51,692 nt of DNA from CAZWCX01 sp964632945 (GTDB lineage Bacteria; Planctomycetota; MHYJ01; WSZJ01; CAZWCX01). Numbering within the stretch: the first letter of the stretch is position 1; each line of letters opens with the position of its first letter. The stretch covers positions 1-51,692 of the forward strand of contig CAZWCX010000042.1 of NCBI GenBank assembly GCA_964632945.1, read 5' to 3'. Both the position numbers and the translations under genes were made by a program. The notes under the pieces were generated by a model. The model was not told the origin of the DNA. It searched no databases and worked only from the letters and a program-made list of their open reading frames with translations. Shown here one piece after another: positions 17,224-25,634 of the stretch.

Positions 17224-18459
17224 ATGGCGATCCTCGTGGTCGATGACTCCCTCGCGATGCGGAAAGTCATCCGCAATGCGCTCGAAGGGACCGGACTGTC
17301 TTCGGCGGACATCCTCGAAGCCGCCAGCGGCGCCGACGCCTTCCGGATCCTCGAGACGCAGCGCGACAAGGTGCGTCTGGTCCTCCTGGACTGGATCATG
17401 CCCGAATTGGACGGTATGGAGGTTCTGCGGCGCATCCGGGCCACCCCGATCTGGCGATCGATCCCCGTGATCATGATCAGCAGCCAGGCGCAGCAGGAAC
17501 TGATCGTGCAGGCCGTGCGGGAAGGGGCGCGAAACTACGTCGTCAAGCCGTTCCGTCCCGAGACGCTGGTGCGCAAGGTACGCGAGGCGCTCCCGGACCT
17601 GCCGGAGCCGCCGTCGGGAAAGCGGCCGCTCACGGTCCTGATCGTGGACGACTCCGACACCATGCGGAAGGTGATCCGGACCTCGCTCGCCGAGATCGAC
17701 GGGTTCGTCTGGACATTCGTCGAGGCCGCGGACGGACTGGAGGCCCTGAACAGCCTCCGCACCCAGGACCCGCCCGTCGACCTGGTCCTGGCCGACTGGG
17801 AAATGCCGAACATGGACGGCATGGAGCTCCTGCGCCAGATGAGGGGATCCGGAGCGTTCGCGAAGATCCCGTTCATCATGATTTCGAGCGCGTCGCGGCG
17901 GGAACGGGTCATCGAGGCGGTGCGCGAGGGGGCGCGCGGGTTCCTGGTGAAGCCGTTCCGACCCGAGTCGCTGCGGGTCAAGATCGCGGAAGTCATGAAG
18001 GAAGACGCGGGAGACCCGCCGTCCTCCTCGCGCGTGTCCGACACCATGATCGTGCGGCGGGAACTCGGCCACGTGGGGCGCCCGGACGATCCCGATGCAC
18101 CCTTCTTCGACCGCCTGCCGCTGGAACTCCGGGAGGCGGTGCGACTGCAGGCGACCCAGCGCGCCTGGTCGGCCGGCCAGGAAGTCGTCCGCGCGGGGGC
18201 GATCGTGGGCGAGCTGCACGTGGTGCAGGCGGGCGAAGTGGAAGTCCTGACCGGGGGGGGACAGCCGGCGGACATCCGCGGCGCGGGGGAGTGCGTGGGG
18301 GAAGAGTCGTTTCTCTCCGGCGATCCGTCCCCGCACACGGCCCGGGCGCGGTCCCCCGTCGTGACGCTCACGATCGAGCGCGGCGCGTTCGACCGGTTGT
18401 TGGACCTCCATCCGGTGCTCGGCGACCACCTCTCCCGGCTCTATTCGCCGCCGGCCTGA
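17224..18459 (+). CDS. Response regulator: two receiver domains and a cyclic-nucleotide-binding-like domain
   Basis: A 411-residue signalling protein. Receiver 1 (1-125) has the acidic pair in VVDDS, phospho-acceptor D56 and K108 in the KPF motif. Receiver 2 (136-262) has D191 and K243. Both look competent for phosphorylation. After a Ser-rich linker, residues 290-405 form a cNMP/Crp-type beta-roll (LHVVQAGEVEVL, GECVGEESFLSG). There is no DNA-binding domain, so it likely works by protein contacts. The arrangement next to pilT suggests control of motility or filament retraction, which is inference. It could also receive phosphate from a distant hybrid kinase. Confidence 0.85.
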   Translation: MAILVVDDSLAMRKVIRNALEGTGLSSADILEAASGADAFRILETQRDKVRLVLLDWIMPELDGMEVLRRIRATPIWRSIPVIMISSQAQQELIVQAVREGARNYVVKPFRPETLVRKVREALPDLPEPPSGKRPLTVLIVDDSDTMRKVIRTSLAEIDGFVWTFVEAADGLEALNSLRTQDPPVDLVLADWEMPNMDGMELLRQMRGSGAFAKIPFIMISSASRRERVIEAVREGARGFLVKPFRPESLRVKIAEVMKEDAGDPPSSSRVSDTMIVRRELGHVGRPDDPDAPFFDRLPLELREAVRLQATQRAWSAGQEVVRAGAIVGELHVVQAGEVEVLTGGGQPADIRGAGECVGEESFLSGDPSPHTARARSPVVTLTIERGAFDRLLDLHPVLGDHLSRLYSPPA

Positions 18460-18470
18460 CCGCGGGCGCG

Positions 18471-18499
18471 GTCCGGGCCCCGGGGTCCGGGAGTCCGGG
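18471..18499. repeat. Triple GTCCGGG direct repeat between convergent genes
   Basis: GTCCGGG occurs at 18471, 18485 and 18493 around a CCCCGGGG palindrome, in the 52 bases separating the regulator and accD, which are transcribed towards each other. A G+C-rich fold there could pause transcription on either strand, but no T-tract follows. Confidence 0.4.
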
Positions 18500-18511
18500 A
18501 CGCGACTTCGC

Positions 18512-19390
18512 TCACGCCAGGGCGGGTACGGGTTCGCGCCCGACGCCCGCCGCGGGGCTTCCGCAATAGTCGAGGAGCACCGCCAACTCGTCCCGCATGC
18601 GCTGCCGCTCGACGATCATGTCGATGAAGCCGTGCTCGAGCATGAACTCCGAGCGCTGGAACCCCTCGGGGAGCTTCTGCTTGATCGTCTGTTCGATGAC
18701 CCGCGGGCCGGTGAAGCCGATGAGGGCCTTGGGCTCCGCGATCATGATGTCGCCGAGCGAGGCGAAGCTGGCCATGACCCCGGCCATGGTGGGGTTGGTC
18801 AGGACCGAGACGAACAGGATCCCCGCCTCGTTCAGGCGGGCGATCGCGGCGCTGGTCTTGGCCATCTGCATGAGGGAAAGACAGCCCTCGTACATTCGGG
18901 CGCCGCCGCCCGAGCCGGAGACGATAATCACCGGCGTCCGTTCCTCGAGACCGAGCTCCAGGCACCGGGTCACCTTCTCGCCGACCACACTGCCCATGCT
19001 GCCCATCATGAAGCGGGAGTCGGTGATGCCGATGACGACGCTTCGCCCCTTGATCTTGCCGCGCCCGGCGATCATCGCGTCCCGCAGTCCGGTCTTGCGC
19101 TGGGCATCGATGACCTTGTCCTTGTACGGCGCCGGGTGCGTGAACTCGAGCGGGTCGAGAGGCGTGAGGTCGCCCCAGAGTTCCTCGAGCCGACCGTCGT
19201 CGAGCAGCAGGTCCACGCGCTCGCGCGAGGAAAGGTTGAAGTGGTAATTGCACTCCGGGCAGGTCCGGAATCGCTCCTCCACGATCTTCTTGTAGATGAG
19301 GTTGCCGCAATCGTCGCAGCGCATCCAGAGACCGTCGGGAAGATCCCGCTTCTTGCGGAAGACCAGATTGCGGATGCGATCCCAGGCCAT
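18512..19390 (-). CDS. accD: Acetyl-CoA carboxylase carboxyltransferase subunit beta
   Basis: A 292-residue subunit that, with AccA, transfers carboxyl from biotin to acetyl-CoA to make malonyl-CoA for fatty acid synthesis. The N-terminal zinc finger is complete (C25, C28, C44, C47). The crotonase-like core carries the family signatures GSGGGARMYEGCLSLMQMAK and GPRVIEQTIKQKLPEGFQ. Length is normal. GGGAGGA lies seven bases before the ATG. It is downstream of rpe and pgk on the same strand with a 96-base gap. accA is not in the window. Confidence 0.96.
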   Translation of the reverse strand: MAWDRIRNLVFRKKRDLPDGLWMRCDDCGNLIYKKIVEERFRTCPECNYHFNLSSRERVDLLLDDGRLEELWGDLTPLDPLEFTHPAPYKDKVIDAQRKTGLRDAMIAGRGKIKGRSVVIGITDSRFMMGSMGSVVGEKVTRCLELGLEERTPVIIVSGSGGGARMYEGCLSLMQMAKTSAAIARLNEAGILFVSVLTNPTMAGVMASFASLGDIMIAEPKALIGFTGPRVIEQTIKQKLPEGFQRSEFMLEHGFIDMIVERQRMRDELAVLLDYCGSPAAGVGREPVPALA

Positions 19391-19439
19391 CTTCAGTCCT
19401 CCCGTTCATGCGCGCCGGACCCATCCGGCGAGTTCGTTG

Positions 19440-19445
19440 ATTCTA
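19440..19445 (-). promoter_or_regulatory. Possible -10 element for accD
   Basis: Minus strand TAGAAT, 50 bases before the accD start, in the only AT-rich patch of the 96-base gap after rpe. No -35 with acceptable spacing was found. Confidence 0.3.
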
Positions 19446-19486
19446 CCACTCGAAGCGACGAGGGCGAGTCCAAACTCTCCGGAGCG

Positions 19487-20224
19487 TCAACGCAGGGCGA
19501 GAATCGCTCCCGCCATGTCGGGGGCGCGGAAGGTCGCGGTGCCGGCGACGATCACGTTGGCCCCGGCCGTACGCGCGATCCGCACCGTCTCCGCGTTGAT
19601 CCCGCCGTCGACCTCCAGGTGCGTCGCGGCGGGCAAGAGATCACGAAACGCCGCGACCTTCTCCATGACCGTGGCGATGAAGGCCTGGCCCCCGAAGCCG
19701 GGCCAAACGGTCATCGGGAGCACGAGGTCGACGTCGCGCAGCGAGTCCTCGAGCCACTCGGGGCCGGTGTCCGGGTTGAAGGCGAGCCCGGCCTTGCGGC
19801 CGCGCGACCGGATTCGATCGATGAGCGCGCGGGCCCGCAGCGCGGCCTCCTTCCGGGACATGGGATCGTCGACGAGCCGGAATCCGCGACCCGACCACTC
19901 CCGCGCCCGTTCCGGCGCGACGGCCTCGATGTGAAAGGTGATCAAGTCCGCGCCCGCGGCGGCGAAGGCGTCGACGAGCTTCTCCGGGTTCTCGATCATG
20001 AGGTGGACGTCGAGCGGCAGGTCGGTGACCCGGCGAACGGCTTCCACGACGCACGGGCCGATCGTCAGGTTGGGGACGAAATGCCCGTCCATGACGTCCA
20101 CGTGCGCCCAGTCGGCGCCCGCCTCCTTCATCCGCTGAACCTCCCGGTCGAGGCGCGAGAAATCGGATGCCAGGATCGAGGGCGCGATCACCACGCCCGC
20201 TGTTTCGTCGCGCGACGGAATCAC
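19487..20224 (-). CDS. rpe: Ribulose-phosphate 3-epimerase
   Basis: A 245-residue TIM-barrel enzyme interconverting ribulose 5-phosphate and xylulose 5-phosphate. Visible signatures are IAPSILASDFSRL, HVDVMDGHFVPN with its metal-binding His/Asp, DVHLMIENP, MTVWPGFGGQ and EVDGGI. The start appears to be GTG with GGGAGG eight bases upstream. About ten extra residues precede the usual beginning. It lies 25 bases after pgk, so the two are probably co-transcribed. The assignment is secure. Confidence 0.95.
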   Translation of the reverse strand: MIPSRDETAGVVIAPSILASDFSRLDREVQRMKEAGADWAHVDVMDGHFVPNLTIGPCVVEAVRRVTDLPLDVHLMIENPEKLVDAFAAAGADLITFHIEAVAPERAREWSGRGFRLVDDPMSRKEAALRARALIDRIRSRGRKAGLAFNPDTGPEWLEDSLRDVDLVLPMTVWPGFGGQAFIATVMEKVAAFRDLLPAATHLEVDGGINAETVRIARTAGANVIVAGTATFRAPDMAGAILALR

Positions 20225-20249
20225 GTGCCCGGCCTCCCGGTTGCGGGAA

Positions 20250-21428
20250 CTACCGATTGGTCAGGGCGGCGATTCCCGGCAGGTCCTTCCCCTCGAAGAA
20301 CTCGAGCGCGGCGCCGCCGCCGGTGGACACGTGCCCCATCCGGGCCCCCAGCCCGAACTGCTCCACGGCCGCGGCGCTGTCGCCGCCCCCCACCACCGTG
20401 AACGCCTTCAGCCCGGCCAGCGACTGAGCGATCGCCTGCGTCCCGCCCGCGAAGCGCTTGTTCTCGAAGATCCCCATCGGCCCGTTCCAGAGCACCGTCT
20501 TCGCCGCTTCCAGCTCCGCGGTAAAGGCGGCGACGGTCTTGGGTCCGATGTCGACGCCGATCCAGCCGTCCGTAATCGCCCCATCCTCGATGCGCACGCG
20601 GCCCTTGGCCTCGAGTTTGTCGGTGACCAGGTGGTCGACCGGCAGGAGGATCTTCGTGCCCGACTTCTCCGCCTTGGCCATCAATCCGTTGGCGGTGTCG
20701 ATCCGCTCGGCTTCGACCTTCGACGCCCCCACGCCGATGCCGCGGGCCTTGAGAAAGGTATACCCCATCGCCCCGCCGATCAGGATCGTCGCCGCCTTGC
20801 CGAGGAACTCGCCGATCAGCGCAACCTTGTCGGACACTTTCGCCCCGCCCAGGACGACCACGAACGGCTTGTCGGGATTGTCGCGGATCTTCATCAGCGC
20901 GTCGATCTCCCGCTTGAGCAGGAAGCCGGCGCCGGCCTTGCGGAACTTGGTCACGCCGACCACCGACGCGTGGGCGCGGTGGCAGGTGCCGAACGCGTCG
21001 TTGACGTACAAGTCGCCCAGGAACGCCAGCTTGCGGGAGAAGTCGTCCTGGTTCGCCTCTTCTCCCGGATAGAACCGAAGGTTCTCGAGGAGCAGCGTCT
21101 CGCCGTCCGACATCCGCTCGACCGCCTTCTCCACCTCGTGTCCGACGCAGTCGTTGAGCTTGCGCACCGGCTTGCCGAGCAGCTCCTGCAGGCGCTGGGA
21201 GACACGGTCCATGGTCAGGTGGGGTTCGCGACTCTTGGGCCGGCCCAGGTGCGACATGAGGATCAGTCGGCCGCCGTTCTCGACCACGTGGCGGATCGAG
21301 GGGAGGGAGGCGCGAATGCGGGTGTCGTCGGTCACGCGCCCCTCGGGATCGAGCGGCACGTTGAAATCGACGCGCATGAGGATCCGCTTTCCTTTCACGT
21401 TCATGTCGCCGAGAGACAGCTTCGCCAT
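20250..21428 (-). CDS. pgk: Phosphoglycerate kinase
   Basis: A 392-residue glycolytic enzyme making ATP and 3-phosphoglycerate from 1,3-bisphosphoglycerate. Signatures are RVDFNVPLD near the N-terminus, LMSHLGRPK, VLGGAKVSDK, WNGPMGIFE and the GGGDSAAAVE nucleotide-binding loop near the C-terminus. Length is normal. AAGGAGT sits six bases before the ATG, and nearly the same leader precedes gap at 24079. It is first in a pgk-rpe(-accD) unit, with its own promoter divergent from the zinc-ribbon gene at 21611. Confidence 0.97.
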   Translation of the reverse strand: MAKLSLGDMNVKGKRILMRVDFNVPLDPEGRVTDDTRIRASLPSIRHVVENGGRLILMSHLGRPKSREPHLTMDRVSQRLQELLGKPVRKLNDCVGHEVEKAVERMSDGETLLLENLRFYPGEEANQDDFSRKLAFLGDLYVNDAFGTCHRAHASVVGVTKFRKAGAGFLLKREIDALMKIRDNPDKPFVVVLGGAKVSDKVALIGEFLGKAATILIGGAMGYTFLKARGIGVGASKVEAERIDTANGLMAKAEKSGTKILLPVDHLVTDKLEAKGRVRIEDGAITDGWIGVDIGPKTVAAFTAELEAAKTVLWNGPMGIFENKRFAGGTQAIAQSLAGLKAFTVVGGGDSAAAVEQFGLGARMGHVSTGGGAALEFFEGKDLPGIAALTNR

Positions 21429-21511
21429 GGGTGACTCCTTAGCGCAAGGACGACCCCGCCCGGGGCCGCACCGCAGGGGGATGGATGCAGGTTGGTCCTG
21501 GAGAGCGCAAA

Positions 21512-21540
21512 ACTATATCACCCGCTCCGCGGGATGGAAA
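21512..21540 (-). promoter_or_regulatory. Promoter for pgk-rpe
   Basis: Minus strand TTTCCA (21540-21535), a 17-base spacer, then TATAGT (21517-21512), placing transcription start near 21505, about 77 bases before pgk. The -10 is strong (5/6) and the -35 moderate (4/6). It lies back to back with the plus-strand promoter at 21547. Confidence 0.5.
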
Positions 21541-21546
21541 GGACTA

Positions 21547-21575
21547 TTGACATCCGGAGTGACGCTCTCTACAAT
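21547..21575 (+). promoter_or_regulatory. Near-consensus sigma70 promoter of the zinc-ribbon gene
   Basis: TTGACA (21547-21552), an exact 17-base spacer, then TACAAT (21570-21575). The start point would be near 21582, giving a leader of about 29 bases with CAGGAG before the ATG at 21611. This is the best promoter match in the window. Confidence 0.8.
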
Positions 21576-21610
21576 CGCGCGCCTTCCGAAGAATCAGGAG
21601 AGGAATCGCC

Positions 21611-21928
21611 ATGGCGCGCCGCAAGAAGAAATTCGAGTGCAATCACAAGGGATTCGGGAAGTACTGTCACCGCTGCGACAACGAGAAGAACCATCCCAAG
21701 GCCGTGACCAAGCCGGCCGTGGATGCCAACGCCGTCGCCGCGGTCGCCACCGAAGTGGCCGAGAAGCGCAAGAAGGCCGAGCGCACGCTTTGCCCCAAGT
21801 GCAAGAGCTTCAAGATCACCAAGCGCGACTTCACCGAACTCGCCGACATGTCGAAGAAGGAATTCGTCTGCCGCGAGTGCAAGCACGAGTTCGATGACCC
21901 GGGTTCCCAGGCCCCGCCGGGCGCGTAG
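21611..21928 (+). CDS. Small protein with two zinc-binding motifs
   Basis: A 105-residue basic protein. The N-terminus has a C10-x-H12-x6-C19-H20-x-C22 cluster in the sequence CNHKGFGKYCHRC. A Lys/Ala-rich helix (30-58) links it to a C-terminal zinc ribbon (C61, C64, C87, C90). I do not recognise a named family. The N-terminal signature suggests a ribosome- or nucleic-acid-associated protein, which is inference. It is monocistronic with a strong promoter, implying high expression. It stands alone on the plus strand inside a minus-strand metabolic block. Confidence 0.8.
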   Translation: MARRKKKFECNHKGFGKYCHRCDNEKNHPKAVTKPAVDANAVAAVATEVAEKRKKAERTLCPKCKSFKITKRDFTELADMSKKEFVCRECKHEFDDPGSQAPPGA

Positions 21929-21985
21929 GGCCTCGGCAACGCTCGACCCCGCGTCGAATGCGCCGCGGGGGTCCGGGGGCGGCGG

Positions 21986-22024
21986 GGGCCGCGACCGTTC
22001 GGCGGCCGCGGCCCGGCGCGTTTT
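21986..22024 (+). terminator. Possible G+C-rich terminator hairpin
   Basis: GGGCCGCG (21986-21993) pairs with CGCGGCCC (22007-22014) across a 13-base loop that can itself pair partly. TTTT follows at 22021, six bases after the stem. The T-tract is short and displaced, so efficiency is uncertain. It lies between the zinc-ribbon gene and the convergent hydrolase gene. Confidence 0.4.
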
Positions 22025-22036
22025 CTCCCGGTGCGC

Positions 22037-23014
22037 CTACCGCAGTCGCCGCAGGAACTCGCGCACCTTCTCCTGATACGCCCCGGTCGCGTGATCCCAT
22101 GCGAGCACGTGGTCCGCGCCGGCGACCTCCCAGATCTCATGCGGCCCGGGGTGAGCGGCCGCGATCCGCTCCTGCATCGCCATCGGCACGAGGCGGTCGC
22201 GCTCCGGTCGGACCAGCAGGATCGGCCGGTCCCCCATCCGGCGCACCGCCGCCACCGCGTCGGCGTCATCGGCATCGAAGCCGCCGCGCACTTCCGCCCA
22301 GAAGATCGTGAACGGGACGAGAAGCCGTCCGGGGGCCCCGAACAATTCGCGCGCGTGCGTGTTCAAGGTCGACGGGAACGTGTCGAAGGCGCTGTCGGCG
22401 ATGACGCCCGCGATCTCACGGCTGCGCCCCGCCGCCAGGAGCGCCGACGAACCGCCCATCGAAAAGCCCCAGGCCGCGATCGGGCGTCCGGGTCCGAGGC
22501 GCGCCCGCAGGGCCTGCGCGGCGGCCACCACGTCCAGCGCCTCCTTCGCCCCGAGCGTGCAGGCGCCGCCGCCGCTGCGTCCGTGCGCCCGGAAATCGAA
22601 GAGGACCACCGGGGAGCCGACCGAGCGCAGCCAGGCGGCCTTCTCGAGCTGGCCGGACTTCTCGTCCAGGATGCCGTGGCAGAGCACGACACCCGGACCG
22701 TCCCCCTCTGCAGGGACGTACCAGGCGTCGAGGGAAACGCCGTCGCCGGAGACGATCGACAGGGGTTCGAACGGGAGCCCATAGAGCGCGGGGTCGAAGC
22801 TCCGTCCCGACCGGGGGATATCGGTGACCATGGTGCTGGTGATCGCACCCAGCGCATGGAGGATGAGGAACAGGTAGAGGACCCCGCGCAAGAGCCGGCG
22901 GCGCCAGCGCGCAGCGCCCGGCGCCGGGGGCGCACCGGAGGGGGACGCGGGCGGTTGGGCCGGTCCGGGAATCGCGTCCGGGTCCCCGGCCTCTTCCGCA
23001 GCGGCGTTCGGCAT
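22037..23014 (-). CDS. Membrane-anchored alpha/beta hydrolase
   Basis: A 325-residue alpha/beta hydrolase. A Pro/Ala-rich N-terminus leads to one membrane helix at about 42-62; the catalytic domain follows. The oxyanion region is LCHGILDE, the nucleophile elbow is GFSMGG, the acid is probably the Asp in RPERDRLVP, and the catalytic His is in GADHVLAWDH. This fits an esterase or acyl-peptidase-like hydrolase of the BAAT/DUF1749-like type with unknown substrate. It is 66 bases downstream of gap and may be co-transcribed with it. Confidence 0.83.
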   Translation of the reverse strand: MPNAAAEEAGDPDAIPGPAQPPASPSGAPPAPGAARWRRRLLRGVLYLFLILHALGAITSTMVTDIPRSGRSFDPALYGLPFEPLSIVSGDGVSLDAWYVPAEGDGPGVVLCHGILDEKSGQLEKAAWLRSVGSPVVLFDFRAHGRSGGGACTLGAKEALDVVAAAQALRARLGPGRPIAAWGFSMGGSSALLAAGRSREIAGVIADSAFDTFPSTLNTHARELFGAPGRLLVPFTIFWAEVRGGFDADDADAVAAVRRMGDRPILLVRPERDRLVPMAMQERIAAAHPGPHEIWEVAGADHVLAWDHATGAYQEKVREFLRRLR

Positions 23015-23080
23015 CGGTTCCGGACTTCGGTGCGGTCGGGGAGGGGCGGGAGAGAACCTCCCGCCCCGATCGACCTCGGG

Positions 23081-24079
23081 TCAGACTTTGGTCGCATGCT
23101 CGACGAGGTCGACGACGCGGGCCGAGTAGGCGCCTTCGTTGTCGTACCAGCCGATCACCTTCACCATGTTGCCGTTCATCGTCATCGTCGACTTCGCGTC
23201 GAAGACGCAGGAATGGGTGTTGCCGATGATGTCCGTGCTCACGATCGGATCCTCGCAATACTCGAGGATCCCCTTGAGCGGGCCCGCCGCATACTTCTGG
23301 AACGCCTGGTTGACCTGTTCCACGGTCACCGTCTGGTTCAGAACGGCGACGAAATCGGAGACCGAACCGTCGGTGACGGGGACGCGGAGGGCGAATCCGT
23401 CCAGCTTGCCCTTGAGTTCGGGAATGACTTCGCCGATCGCGCGGGCGGCCCCGGTGGTGGTCGGGATGATGTTGACGGCGGCGGCGCGGGCGCGGCGCGC
23501 ATCCTTGTGCACCAGGTCCTGGATCCGCTGGTCGTTGGTGTACGCATGCACCGTGGTCATCAGCCCGTGGGAAATGCCGAACTCCTTGTGGAGGACGTGC
23601 ACCATCGGGGCCAGACAGTTGGTGGTGCAGGATGCGTTGGAGATGACGGTGTGCTCCTTCTTGAGCGCGCCCGGATTCACGCCCATGACGATGGTGGCGT
23701 CGATGGCCCCCTTCGACGGCGCGGTCAGCAGCACCTTCTTGGCGCCCGCGGTGACGTGCTTGGAGCATTCGTCCTTGGACGTGAAGACGCCGGTCGCCTC
23801 GATGGCAAAGTCGATTTCGAGCGCCTTCCAAGGCAGTTTGGCGGGGTCTTTCTCCGCCAGAACCTTGATCGAGCGGCCGTTGACGACCAGGGCGCCGTCC
23901 TTGGCTTCGACGGTGCCCGGAAAGCGGCCGAACGTGGAGTCGTACTTGAGCAGGTACGCCAGAGTGGCGGCGTCGGACAGGTCGTTGATCGCGCGAACCT
24001 CGAAGTTCGGTCGCTTGCACATCTCGCGGAAGACGAGACGGCCGATCCGGCCGAAGCCGTTGATGCCGATTCGGATCAT
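23081..24079 (-). CDS. gap: Glyceraldehyde-3-phosphate dehydrogenase, type I
   Basis: A 332-residue NAD-dependent glycolytic enzyme. The Rossmann motif is GINGFGRIGR (5-14). The Asp that favours NAD over NADP is in INDLSD (D33). The catalytic Cys is C151 in SNASCTTNC, with its partner H178 in TTVHAYTND. Length is normal. TAAGGAG precedes the ATG. It belongs functionally with pgk, although a plus-strand gene and a hydrolase separate them. The putative promoter overlaps the end of the LarA-like gene. Confidence 0.97.
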   Translation of the reverse strand: MIRIGINGFGRIGRLVFREMCKRPNFEVRAINDLSDAATLAYLLKYDSTFGRFPGTVEAKDGALVVNGRSIKVLAEKDPAKLPWKALEIDFAIEATGVFTSKDECSKHVTAGAKKVLLTAPSKGAIDATIVMGVNPGALKKEHTVISNASCTTNCLAPMVHVLHKEFGISHGLMTTVHAYTNDQRIQDLVHKDARRARAAAVNIIPTTTGAARAIGEVIPELKGKLDGFALRVPVTDGSVSDFVAVLNQTVTVEQVNQAFQKYAAGPLKGILEYCEDPIVSTDIIGNTHSCVFDAKSTMTMNGNMVKVIGWYDNEGAYSARVVDLVEHATKV

Positions 24080-24115
24080 GGCGGACTCCTTAAGGAATGC
24101 CCCGGAAACGGAGAA

Positions 24116-24144
24116 ACGCTAGCACCGCGGCGGGCAAAGATCAA
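24116..24144 (-). promoter_or_regulatory. Putative gap promoter
   Basis: Minus strand TTGATC (24144-24139), a 17-base spacer and TAGCGT (24121-24116). The start point would be near 24109, 30 bases before gap. The -35 overlaps the stop codon of the preceding gene. The -10 is weak. Confidence 0.4.
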
Positions 24145-25634
24145 GGAATGGCGCGGTGCGTCGCGCGCGGCATGCGCGGATCGGCAAGGGACGCCGCGGC
24201 CCCTGGGGACGCCGCCGAAGTCGGGTCCCCGTCCGGTTCCGGGTCGCCCGGGAGCACGGGGAGCAGGGGATCGACGTCGGGGATTCGGACGATCCGGGCG
24301 GCCGGGCCGACCCGCTCCCGGGCGGCGGTCAAGGCCTCCGACAGCGACGAACAGGGGCGGAAGAAGGAGCCCGCCGCGATCGCGCGCGCGTGCGGCGCCA
24401 CGAGAAAAAACGCCACATCGCGGGCGATCGCGGGACGAATGCCGAGGTGATAGACCACCTCCTTGATGGCGAAGTTCGGCCGCGTGTGGGGGTCGCCGGT
24501 CCCGGATGCGCCGTGCTCGAGCGTGCCGACGCAGATCACCGCGCCGCCGGGTCGCGCGATCCTCCCCGCCTGCACGAGCGACTTCTGGAACTGGAACAGG
24601 TCCAGCCCGCCTTGCTCGCGGTTGGCGACCACGACGACGTCGGCGGGCGCGACCTCGACCCGTCCGACCTCGCGGGCCAGTCCGCAGGCCGCGCGGTGCG
24701 CGGGGACGGGATCGCCGCAGAACCAGCCGGCCGGCAGGCCTTCCCCATTGAGCACGACATTGGCCACGAAGGCATTGGGAAGCCCCGCCACGATTCCCTC
24801 GAGATCCGCCAGGAGGGGATTGTCGCGCACGCGGCCCGGACGCACCCGGGGGTCGATCTGCAGCAGGTGGTTGATCCCGGCGTCCCACCGGCCGGCCGTC
24901 GCGGGCCAGATCCCCTTGGATCCGCCCGAGTAGCCGGTGAAGGGGTGGGGCTTCACGCGCCCGATCGCGATCACGAGGCCCGCCTCGGTTACGCGCCGGT
25001 TCAGACGGGGGTACGGTCCCCATGCCGCCATTCCCGCGAGCAGCAGCCGGAGCGGCACCCCCCACCCCAGCAACCGCCGAAGTTCGAGGGCATCCGTCCG
25101 GAGGGCGGCGCGGGCCAGATCGCGGCTCGTCGAGGGAAGATGTCTTGCCGCATCCCGCAGCAGGAGGGCGGCGAAACGGAAGAACATGGCGGGCCGCGCG
25201 GGAATGCGGCCGAACCGGACCAACGAAGCCGCATCGGCCGCGACGTGCCGGCTCGCGGAGATTCCATCGGGCATCCCGGGAGGCCGGAACGCCTCCGGGA
25301 CGTCGTGTGGACGGTGCGTTCCCGAGCCGACGAGCAGCCGGACCCGATCGAAGTGTCCGTCGAGCGGAACGCGCAGCTCCTCGAGCACCGCCCCGAGCAT
25401 CGTGGCGGTGGGGGTGAGCGGCCGGGCCTGGTCGGGCAGGACGACGACGACCTCGCCCGCGGCCGGCACGCGCGCGGAGAGCGGGGGGCCGGAGACCGGG
25501 CGACGCAGCGCCTCCCGCAGGGCTCCCTCCGGATCGGCCAACGCGGGAACGGCGTTGGCGGCCAGCACGACGTCGCCCGGCCCCGGCTCTCCGGTGAGCG
25601 GGACCGAGGAGGCGAGGGCGGAAGGATGACTCAT
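24141..25634 (-). CDS. LarA-family (nickel-pincer racemase/epimerase-like) protein
   Basis: A 497-residue member of the LarA/DUF2088 family, which uses a nickel-pincer nucleotide for hydride-transfer racemisation of 2-hydroxyacids. The catalytic pattern remembered from the Lactobacillus enzyme fits: DxxR at D68/R71, GTHR with H107, H230 in VKPH, the pincer-bearing lysine at K240 in GYSGGSKGI, and H256 sixteen residues later. A helical insert at about 145-215 is longer than I expect for the family. The start overlaps the kinase stop (ATGA), so it is translationally coupled to a signalling gene. No pincer-synthesis genes (larB, larC, larE) are in the window. The substrate is unknown. Confidence 0.8.
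   Translation of the reverse strand: MSHPSALASSVPLTGEPGPGDVVLAANAVPALADPEGALREALRRPVSGPPLSARVPAAGEVVVVLPDQARPLTPTATMLGAVLEELRVPLDGHFDRVRLLVGSGTHRPHDVPEAFRPPGMPDGISASRHVAADAASLVRFGRIPARPAMFFRFAALLLRDAARHLPSTSRDLARAALRTDALELRRLLGWGVPLRLLLAGMAAWGPYPRLNRRVTEAGLVIAIGRVKPHPFTGYSGGSKGIWPATAGRWDAGINHLLQIDPRVRPGRVRDNPLLADLEGIVAGLPNAFVANVVLNGEGLPAGWFCGDPVPAHRAACGLAREVGRVEVAPADVVVVANREQGGLDLFQFQKSLVQAGRIARPGGAVICVGTLEHGASGTGDPHTRPNFAIKEVVYHLGIRPAIARDVAFFLVAPHARAIAAGSFFRPCSSLSEALTAARERVGPAARIVRIPDVDPLLPVLPGDPEPDGDPTSAASPGAAASLADPRMPRATHRAIP

Noticed and set aside
18471..18499. Triple GTCCGGG repeat considered as a CRISPR-like or mobile-element end
   Set aside because: Only seven bases long, irregular spacing, no associated genes; a simple G+C-rich repeat between convergent genes is enough.
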